A stretch of DNA of 64,000 bases from Emydura subglobosa. Taxonomy: Eukaryota; Chordata; Testudines; Chelidae. Shown piece by piece: positions 55,846 through 64,000 of this stretch (positions within the stretch are counted from its first letter, which is position 1; the number at the start of each line of letters is the position of its first letter). The stretch spans positions 9,882,870-9,946,869 of the forward strand of contig ML680053.1 of assembly GCA_007922225.1 (NCBI GenBank), in the 5' to 3' direction. The position numbers and the translations under genes were made by a program. A model generated the notes under the pieces. It was not told the origin of the DNA, did no database searches, and was given only the letters and a program-made list of their open reading frames with translations.

Positions 55846-57048
55846 TGTGAGGGGGTCCCCCCAAGGCGCAACCTGAAAACAGTGGGAACATCATGCCCTC
55901 TTCACTCTCCAGCCTGGACTGTCCCTCACAATACCTTGTTAGTGACAAGCAGCAAGCCCCTCCAGGCACTGTTATCATCTAGCCCCACAGTACTGCACAG
56001 CACCACACTCAGCTAGATCATGTAACTGCTAACCTGGGTTGCCTCTCATACTGTGATGCTGTCAGAAAGCTACACTTACACAGCCATCTACAGGCAGAGA
56101 TACATCCAAGTGAATTATGAATGCTTTGCCTAGCCACTCACGTCCCAACAATAGAGAAGCAGCAGTCAATGACCCCCATACAGTTTGTAAGAACTTCACC
56201 AAAAGGAGGCTATTCCCCAAATTATATTAATAAGTCCACTCCCCCCCTTGTTGTGGGGAAGACATGCAACAGCTTTGTTACTGAGCTAAGATTTCTAGAC
56301 ACTCCAATTTGAGACCACACTGGTTGAGATAAAAGATTAAACAAGTTTATTAACTACAAGAAAATAGATTTTAAGTGATTATAAGTGGCAAGTATAAGGA
56401 GACTAAAAGTAGTTACAAATGAAATAAACCTAAGAGCACAGTCAAAGTTCTACACACTAACAAGCTCTTGAATTAGCAGTGTCTCACCTTTGTTAGCTGG
56501 TACAAGCAGCTTCTCAAACACAGGCTGGGCAACCATCCCTGCCTGAGACTCCCCTTCCCCCTTTCAAAGTCCTTTTGTCTTCCAGATGATCCTTCAGGTA
56601 TTCAGTTGAATGGGAATAGAGTCCAGCTATGATGTCACTCCCCTTCTTTTATAGTCTGTTTCAGCTTGTTAGAACAATCGGCTTGTTGACCTGTGGGGTT
56701 GTCCTCATTGTCAGTCAACCCCCATTGTAAACATGCTTCTGACATCAAAGCCTTCACTGTAAACGATTCCTGTTAGTGGAATCTATTCTTGAATGGGTGA
56801 GAGATAGCTATTAATGCTGTCTGGCCACTCCATTGTTGCGCCTGAAAGGCCGTTAGTGGGAGTTTCCAACCTTGCAACTTCACATAATATGATTGCATAT
56901 ACAATCCAAAAAGATATTAATATTCAGCAGATCAAGACTTTTAAAATAATACCAAACAAGGCATACTTTGTACAGAATATATCATAATTTCATGACATTG
57001 GTGAATATGGAGTTTCTGGGGTGTTGTTCTCAGACACAAGGTGTCACA
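55846..57048 (-). mobile_element. Solo LTR (1,203 bp), minus strand, 5-bp target duplication CAGAC
   Basis: CAGAC lies at both ends (55841-55845 and 57049-57053). On the minus strand it reads TGTGACACCT...CCCCCTCACA and carries CACCCCAGAAACTCCATATT, GTACAAAGTATGCCTTG, a TATA box in GACTATAAAAGAAG, TAGTTAATAAACTTG, and the GATAACAGTGCCTGGAGGGG block near the end. It is the same family as 38996 and 50268. No internal region is present. Confidence 0.9.
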
Positions 57049-57053
57049 CAGAC

Positions 57054-57429
57054 ATGTTAGGCTCTGATCCTGCAAACATTTCTGCATGTGCTGCCCATGT
57101 ATGTGACCAGTCTCCTTGATTCTAACTGCGCAAGTCAAATGTATAAAGGTAGGTATGTATGTAAGTATTTGCCAGACTGGGGCCCTGGATAGTAAACTCT
57201 TCAGGAGGTTTTTTTTTTTTTTTTTTAAGAACCAAAGTGCCACACAGCTTTGCTAAATTAAATGACTATTAACACCGTAATGGAATGCTGAGCTGTATTA
57301 TACCATTCTGCCTTTAGATGGCATTGTGTGTAAAATACTTTAATGCTAACCCATAGCCATACCTGGCACAACATGAAAAGATTTCATCCTGAACTCATCT
57401 GGTGTGTATAAGCAAGCAAGCATCTGGTA
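57054..57429. other. No gene; poly-T
   Basis: 57209-57226 is eighteen T. Otherwise no recognisable feature. Confidence 0.4.
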
Positions 57430-59680
57430 CAGGAGCTTGACATGGTCAGAAGTAAACTAAGAACAGAAACAGAAGGAAAACAGCAATAAAGATTGGAGGA
57501 TCACATCAACAGGTTACTCTTCAATGCCTCAGAAAACTTCAGCTTTGAGAAACCTTCACTATAGACAGCCTGGAAGCAGTATTTTGCAAGATTTCAAATT
57601 GCAAACAAACTGCACAAAAGAAACTAGAGATAAAGGTATCTTCTTTAATTTATGCTAGAGGGAAGCAAGCAGAACATATCTTTAAATCCTTTGACTTTCA
57701 CCAGAGAATTCAAGAAGCAAGAGAAAATGTTGAATGTTTTATAAGAGCTCTGCATACATTGGCTGAAAATTTGTGATTTTTGGGAATTCAAAACATGAAA
57801 ATATCAGAGACAGGCTGGTTATTGGGTTAACAAATAAAAACCTTACACAGCAGCTCCAATTAAGAAAAATACAAACACTGAACCCTAACTACAGCAATTC
57901 AGATAACAAAGCAGTCTGAGCTGCTGAGACAGCAAAACCAAGAGCAACTTGCCAAACCTGAAAAACAAGAAACTAACTTAGAAGCTGTTAACAGATGCAA
58001 CATGAGTGCTAAAAGCCTTTACCATAAAACCCCTGCAGCAAGATCCCCAGGCAAAGAAGGAAAAATTCCAGCTTACATGCATCAGACATGGAAAAGTCAT
58101 ATCCCAAGACGATGCATGTCCAGCCAGAGGCACACAATGTCATACATGCATAAAATACAGACATTTTGCAGCTGTTTGCCTCATCAAAAGTCGTCAGGGA
58201 GTTGACTCATATTTCAGACATTCAAGAGCCACTGTTTCTGGGATTTATCACTTGTAATGACACAGAACCTGCCAGGAGAGTGAAACTGAATATTCTTAGC
58301 AAGACTATTGACTTTAAAACTGACTCATAAGCTGACTTCCTAGTTATCTTAGGGCTTCTCAACATTTACAGAGCCGCAGCAGTGCAGCTGCGCTGCTGTA
58401 GCACTTCGTGCAGATGCTATCTATACTGACAGGAGAGCTTCTCCTATCAGTGTAGGTATTCCACCTCTCAGAGAGGTGGTAAAACTATGTGGATGGGAGG
58501 GCTTATCCCACAAACACAGCGCTGTCTACACTGGAAATGAATTCACCTGACACAGCTCTGACTAGCCCTGGAGGTATTCTGAACTGCACGGCCAGTTCAC
58601 CACAGAGACTACTTACAAAGACAGAAGTTATGCATTCAAAATGCAGGAGATCAAAGGTTCAAAGATCAACAACCTTCTCATATAGTATGGCAGCCATGAT
58701 AGGCCTAGTGAGACAGACAGAAGAACTTGGAGGATTTGATGATATTGGATTTTTGAAAGGAGATCCAGTACAAATCAACCTAAGATACAATCCTGAACCA
58801 CACAGTGTAGAAAACTCTCCTACCAGAGAGATCCTGGGAGAGACTACCCGTAGAATTATGTGAATTCAGAGAACATCATAATGTGATAGTAGTGGACTGT
58901 TTTTCCAGATATACAGAAGTAATGGACTTCAAAAGACATAAAATGTTGCAGTGTTATTGAAAAACTGAAGTGCACTTTTGTTCATTTCAGTATTCCAGAA
59001 CTAGTGAGACAACGGAGCACAATTCACTATCGCAGAATTTAAATCATTCCAAGTGAACTATGATTTTGATCACATTACTAGCAGCCCACATTACCCACAA
59101 GTCAACGGAGAGGCTGAGAGAGCTGTAGAGACAGCAAGAAAATCCTACAGCAGGAAGATCCATTCCTTGCTCTTCTGAGTTACAGATTGACACCAACCGC
59201 AGCTATTACTATAGTTCAGCACAACGCCTGACAAGACATCAATTCAAAACTACTGTTAAAACTTTGGAAAAGAATCCATCTCCAAAGGGCCCAGACATTG
59301 AAAGAGAAGCCAAATCAAATAAAAATGCTCAGAGCGCTTATGGACACTTTTACAACAGAGATTACTCAGCTAGAGAACTGCTGGGTCCAGAACCTGGTGA
59401 TTGTGTTCATGTCAAATTGGATGGAGAAAAAAGGATGGATGGCTCCAGCTGTCGTAAAGAAAAAGAATTCAGCGCTCAGATCATATGTGATCAAAACTGA
59501 CAGTGGAGAGTTCAACAAAAACTGTCGATATCTACAGTTTGTTCCTCAGAAAGTACAGTCAATAGAGCAAACTCTACAGATGGCAGATACAGAACAAGAC
59601 TCAAGAATTCCAAACCAACCACAGGCAGTAATTGCAACTTACGGACAGCCAGAGGACTAAGTTGTCGTGCATTTAGGTTG
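57430..59680 (+). mobile_element. Ty3/Gypsy-type LTR retrotransposon internal relic (gag, protease, integrase; RT lost)
   Basis: Gag region about 57440-58260: a diverged capsid-like part, then a CX2CX4HX4C zinc knuckle CHTCIKYRHFAAVC at 58138-58179. Protease: DFKTDS at about 58311-58328, where the catalytic D-T/S-G-A is damaged. A MITE interrupts at 58349-58548. A pre-RT linker GLVRQTEELGGFDD lies near 58700-58740. The next coding segment is already integrase: first catalytic Asp in VVDCFSRYTEVM (codon 58895-58897), the second catalytic block broken near 59010, and the third block NGEAERAVE (59104-59130). A C-terminal domain HFYNRDYSARE...PGD runs 59344-59400. All RT and RNase H motifs are absent. 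Numerous stops; no LTRs at either end. Non-functional. Confidence 0.85.
58349..58548. mobile_element. MITE inside the Gypsy relic
   Basis: GGGCTTCTCAACATTTACAG, GCTGCGCTGCTGTAGCACTT, CTTCTCCTATCAGTGTAGGT, CCACCTCTCAGAGAGGTGG (58459-58477, a perfect palindrome) and CAGCGCTGTCTACACTGG are blocks of a repeat I recall as abundant in turtles. It separates the protease remnant from its C-terminal part, so it inserted into the Gypsy element. No clear target duplication. Confidence 0.7.
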
Positions 59681-59774
59681 TGTAATTAGAAAAACAATGA
59701 TTCAGAGACATTTAACAGACTCATATGTACTGAACTTGAAAGAGAGTGTGATAGTGTAAGTATTGTAAATGGTA
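59681..59774. other. Junction between Gypsy relic and CR1
   Basis: No recognisable motif; may be the 3' untranslated end of the Gypsy element. Confidence 0.35.
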
Positions 59775-60900
59775 GGATGAAATTACAAGTTTGATTGATA
59801 AAGGTAATAGTTTTGATGTAGACGACTTCGGTAAGGTGTTTGACTTGGTACCACATGACATTTTGATTAAAAACCTGGAAAGATATAAAATTAACATGGC
59901 ACCCATTAAATGTACTAAAAGTTGGAATACTGATAAGTCTCCAAATGTAATCATACAGGGTGCTTTTCCAGTGGGGTTTCACAGAGGTTCTTGGCCCTAT
60001 GCTATTTAACATTTTTTTTAATGGTTTGGAAGAAAACAAAACCACCACTGAAAGTTTGCAGAAGACCCCAAAATTGAGGGAGTGATAAATAATGAAGAGG
60101 TCACTGATACACAGTAATCTGCATTGCTTGGCAAACTGGGCGCAGGGAAACAATATACTATTTAATATGGCTAAATGTAGACATATATCTGGGGACAAAG
60201 ACAATACTTACAGGATGGGGGAGTCTATTCTGGGAAGCAGTCACTCTGAAAAAGATTTGGGCTTTGTGGTGGATAATCAGCTGAACATGAGCTCCCAGAG
60301 TGATGCTGTAGCGAGAGAGGTAATGCAATCCGTGGATGCACAAATAAGGGAATCTTGAGTAGGGGTAGAGGGATTATTTTACCTCTGAATTAGGCACTGA
60401 TGCAACCACTGCTGGAATACTGTGTCCAGTTCTGGTGGTCAGAATTCAAGAAGGAGGTTGATAGATTGGACAGGGTTCAGTGAAGAGCCCCGAGAACGAT
60501 TAAATGATTAGATTAGAAAACATGCCTTATAGTGACAGATTCAAGGAGCTCAATCTATTTATTTTAACAAAGAGAAAGCTAACGTGACTTGATTACAGTC
60601 TATCATTACTTGCATAAGCAACAAATATTTGATAATGGGCTTGTCCGTCTAGAAGAGAAAGGATAACATGATCCAATGGCTAGAAGTTGAAGTTAAACAA
60701 ATTCAGAGTGGAAACAGAACTTGTTTCCAAGGGCTGTGGTGGATTCTCTATCACTGGCAATTTTTAGATCGAGACTGGATGTTGTTGTTCTAAAAGATTT
60801 ATTCTAGGAATTATTCTGGGGAAATTCTATGGTCTGTGTTACACAGGAAGTCAAACTAGATAATCACAGTGGTCCCTTCTGGCCTTGGAATCAATGAAAC
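59775..60900 (+). mobile_element. CR1 LINE, 5'-truncated
   Basis: It starts at LIDKGNSFDV (about 59788) and passes through VFDLVPHDILIKNL, SLHCLANWAQG (near 60115), a C-terminal region with ENMPYS (near 60520), to the 3' signature CCCTTCTGGCCTTGGAATC at about 60871-60889. It is the same subfamily as 3680 and 24045. Deletions and stops throughout. Confidence 0.9.
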
Positions 60901-61819
60901 TATAACTCTTGTATTCACTGATTCAAATGCCAATAACACCAGCACTCGTAAAAATGTCCATAGTCTTTATTTGAATATCTTTTGTCACTTTTATAAAGTT
61001 GATATTTTACAATAAAGAAACACATTCTGCCAACCATTCTAACGATCCCAATGCACCCTAGGAATTTTGAGGGGGAAAGAACTGGGTTGGCAAAATATGG
61101 TTTTAAAGTATTCCCTTCCAAAGTAAGTAGAATGATTTTCTCCAAGTGACTGACAGCATGCCTGGAAGAGATAGCAGATAGAGCACTAATCTAGGGAAAT
61201 GAAGATCTAACAACTAGATTATGAGGATTCTTTTCAATTCTGGATTTTAACCTCATTAATTCTGTCATATTGATTTTTCTTATTCTAAATAATGAAATAT
61301 TTCTCATTTCCTTAAAATAAGACTTTTTAATCACTGATTCAAATGCCCTTACAGACTAAGAGATGCTGCAGGATGATATAGCATGGCCTACATAATTACA
61401 TTATATCTACCCTACAACTGGCCTTCCTCTGTCATTGGGCTACCTGCTAGCAGCTTACCCAGTCAGATTGTACCAGAATACTAAACCCAGCTATTACTAA
61501 GTAATAAAACAATAAGAAAATAAATTGCTGCTACACAGCATCATGCAGATTATGTTGAAAAGCCTACCTGCTGGAAGCGATAGCACCAACTCAGAGCAAC
61601 ACAAGTAAAGAATTAAACCACCGCCATGAATTAATCATCACATTAGTTAAGCAATAGTACATTAGTCATGGGTTTATGTTCTGCACTAATCAACCTAACA
61701 ATTCCTTTACGGTTTCGATCTCTCTGGTTCAGAAGGGGGTGGGTTCTTGGAGCTTTTTTCAATTAAATCTTTGATTATTTTTCAAAATGTGTATATTACA
61801 TTTTTATGTTACAGCTACA
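60901..61819. other. No gene
   Basis: AT-rich, no coding signal. TGATTCAAATGCC occurs twice (60919 and 61336), probably chance or remnant repeat. Confidence 0.35.
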
Positions 61820-61930
61820 GAGGACCAGCACAACCTTTATGGAAAATATCCTGTACAATGTAATATAACAACATTGCCTTTGTACAGGTTTTTTAAATCA
61901 TCCTATAGAAAATCATATCCCAGCTCTAGA
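61820..61930. repeat. TIR element remnant related to 22651-22866
   Basis: ACCTTTATGGAAAATATCCT (from 61833) and CAGGTTTTTTAAATCATCCT (61886-61905) followed by ATAGAAAATCAT resemble the terminal and inner parts of the 22.65-kb TIR element. Degenerate. Confidence 0.45.
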
Positions 61931-62084
61931 ATCAGATAGGAAAATTCAAAATAACATATGGAAGGATTTAATCGGGAATGATGTTTTACAGGGATTTAGG
62001 TTAATTTCTATACATCAAGCCCTGTCATTTTTATCCCTACCAAATTCAATGGACTTTCAATGGACTTTCTCTTTCTTCTCCACT
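61931..62084. other. No recognisable feature
   Basis: CAATGGACTTT occurs twice in tandem at 62047 and 62060; nothing else. Confidence 0.35.
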
Positions 62085-62195
62085 TTAAGCCCTGCATTGT
62101 GTGTGTACAGCACATAACACAATGGAACCCTGATCCAAGGTTCCCGAAGGTTTGACTGCAATACAAATAATCAATAATAAACACTGGGAGCGTGG
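62085..62195 (+). mobile_element. MIR-like SINE 3' tail
   Basis: GTGTGTACAGCACATAACAC, AATGGAACCCTGATCCAAGG and ACTGCAATACAAATAATCAA are the tail blocks found at 16465-16560, in the same order. Confidence 0.6.
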
Positions 62196-62703
62196 GAAGA
62201 AGTTGTACCACAGAAAGTCTCTGAACAAGTCCTGCATAGTCAGCCACTGAAGGCTGCAATGGGACGGAGCTAAGAAAACATCCCTGGATTCTGCACTTTT
62301 GGCAATCCAGTGGCCTAAACACCCTGGACAAATGGCTTGGAGGAGCTATAACACTAGTCTAGTCCATAGGCTGGACTGACAAAGGTAAGAAGGAAGTCCT
62401 TATCTTCTAAGTACTCCACGGCCTGGCCCTGGATATCTAAAGAACCATCTAAAGATCTGGGATGAAGGCCATGGTTGACTACTATGTTCCTCTGGCACAA
62501 TAAACTCTCTACAGTAAGGGTAAAGCTCATCTGTGCAAGAGACAGCTTTCTTGAGGGCTGGTCTGAGACTATGGAATGAAGTCCTCCCATGAACTAAGGA
62601 CCATCACAAACCTCACCATCTTCTGCTCCAAGTGCAAGGCATAGTTCTTTGACCTACTTTCTCAAATATGAACACAAAGCAACATGTATATTTAAAAAAA
62701 AAC

Positions 62704-62737
<34 letters not shown>

Positions 62738-63780
62738 ACACACACACGCCCTACCACACAAGACACTCCACTGCACTTCTCCTCTCCCTGGGAAAATGAG
62801 AAGAGAAAAAAACGTAGCAGCTATTAGTCATGTTGATAAATGCACTGCTGCAAGGCATTCAGATACTACAGTCATGAGGGCAGTAGGAGAACCTCTAAAA
62901 CACAATATAATAGAAAGAGGGTGCGCATTTGCTCTGCAATAGAATGCCCTGGTCAAAGGACACCTTCTCCCCCAACCTTCCAGATTAAGTCTGGGATTCT
63001 CCAAGTAGTTCAAGGAAGTTAGGAGTCCATGTCATTGAAGGGACCCCTAACTCAATTAGGTTCCTTTTATGGTCTGGTTTTTTGAAAGAGAAATGGGTTT
63101 CACCCTACATTCTCCTGATCTTTAAAATTAATAAACACTGTGATTTCAGTGGTTGTTTTACTATTTAAAACTTGAGGCAAATTCTCTTTAACCACTCTTG
63201 ATGCTATTCAAAACAGAGGGCACATAGAGAGGGACAATTTGACCCTTGGTGTTTCTCTCTCTAATTTGTAAGCAATATTTCATAAATCCATAATTGTAAG
63301 CAATATACTCCAGCACGTACCATTTGGAGGTTGATATTTCTATCTGTTTTCTCCCTTCCTAATCCTCTGTTGCAGTACAAAGAATAGATACTCGATGTGT
63401 GCAACCTTGTTCTGAATATTAAGCTAAAACTGAGTAGAATTTAATTAGTATCTCACCTACTTAAAACCTTCCAGCAATGGGTCTGCTACAGCAGCAGCAT
63501 TAAATTCTGAGCAAGTTCTTCTTAATCGAATAACTTGAGTAAAAATGGTTTCTTAGTTGCCAGAAAAATCTATATTGAGATTGTTATAACTTTGCATTAA
63601 AAAAAACTAGATGAGCCTTCATCTCAGTGCCTGCTGAGACACACTGTTTAAGACAGATGATGTAATTTTGTTCACCTCTAATATTAGCGTAGTATCAGAA
63701 GAAACAAGTTTAAACAACAACACTGCAAATGTATCAAGTGACTGGAAGGAGCAGGAAAAGAATTAAGTCAAGATGACGGT
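62196..63780. other. 1.6 kb without gene; CA microsatellite
   Basis: No coding signal. 62370-62640 resembles interspersed sequence (CCACGGCCTGGCCCTGGATA, then AGGGCTGGTCTGAGACTATG), but the family is not identified. Confidence 0.4.
62707..62747. repeat. (CA)n microsatellite
   Basis: About 15 uninterrupted AC units, one CC interruption, then five more. Likely polymorphic. Confidence 0.9.
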
Positions 63781-63855
63781 CAGTTCCTCAGCTGGTGTAA
63801 ATCAGCATAAGGCCAGTGGAGTAACACCAATTTACAGCAGCTCAGAGTGTGCCCC
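63781..63855. repeat. Palindromic repeat
   Basis: CTCAGCTGGTGTAAATCAGC (63787-63806) pairs with ACCAATTTACAGCAGCTCAG (63826-63845, imperfect). The centre GGCCAGTGGAGTAACACC is short. Widespread reptile palindrome. Confidence 0.6.
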
Positions 63856-64000
63856 AGAAACTCAACCATTGATTCAGTCCATTGTGGTAAGAGAGGACAG
63901 CAGCAAAGGACGGTGTGAAAAACGTCAATATCCTGCTTTCGTCAAAGCATTTATATGAAATTAGTCTTAAAAGTTATGGCAGGCTATTAAATACGTATCA
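63856..64000. other. No recognisable feature
   Basis: Short end of the window, no coding or repeat signal beyond composition. Confidence 0.3.

Noticed and set aside
59686..60204. 172-codon minus-strand ORF
   Set aside because: Antisense to the Gypsy/CR1 junction; the sense strand carries the CR1 RT blocks.
62707..62747. CRISPR-like repeats
   Set aside because: A plain CA dinucleotide run in vertebrate DNA, with no spacers of regular length.

Overview
This is vertebrate nuclear DNA, almost certainly from a reptile and most likely a turtle. CR1 LINEs dominate and end in the CR1-type 3' signature (CCCTTCTGGCCTT... or CCCTTCCAACCCT... followed by ATCTATGA-like octamers). Ancient MIR-like CORE-SINEs are frequent, and short terminal-inverted-repeat (TIR) elements of kinds I associate with turtle genomes recur. 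The window is AT-rich, and no open reading frame looks like a host exon: every ORF with recognisable protein similarity is a decayed transposon fragment. It is best read as intergenic or deep-intronic sequence.

Layout. 0-5 kb: relics of two different non-LTR retrotransposons on the minus strand (one keeps a YADD reverse-transcriptase motif and is split by an LTR-like insertion), an LTR fragment and a CR1. 5-19.6 kb: mostly single-copy-looking AT-rich DNA with scattered MIR-like SINEs, palindromic repeats and a MIR split by a palindromic TIR element. 19.6-22.9 kb: two different non-LTR 3' ends abutting in opposite orientation, then an LTR and a small TIR element. 24-30 kb: an old CR1, a candidate LTR and a younger CR1 of about 1.4 kb. 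30-35.8 kb: mostly unique, with a TIR element, a small minisatellite and an RFX-type X-box next to a CCAAT box. 35.8-40.1 kb: a three-level nest (CR1 split by a hAT-like element, itself split by a solo LTR with a perfect 5-bp target duplication), then a 1.07-kb solo LTR directly bounded by 37-bp imperfect direct repeats. 41-46.6 kb: palindromic repeats, a hAT element with a perfect 8-bp target duplication, and a TIR element with two head-to-head tRNA-like modules at its centre. 46.6-52.8 kb: two fused CR1 pieces and three LTRs. 52.8-60.9 kb: an old minus-strand CR1, a Tc1/mariner-type MITE, a minus-strand LTR, a Ty3/Gypsy relic that has lost reverse transcriptase and RNase H, and another CR1. 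61-64 kb: largely unique sequence with a CA microsatellite and two small repeats.

No genes act together here. The useful content is insertion history: target duplications, nesting order and relative divergence give a chronology. I found no CRISPR array, operon, intact mobile-element ORF or new enzymatic system. Family names come from recalled similarity, not from a database search; boundaries without a stated target duplication are approximate to tens of bases.
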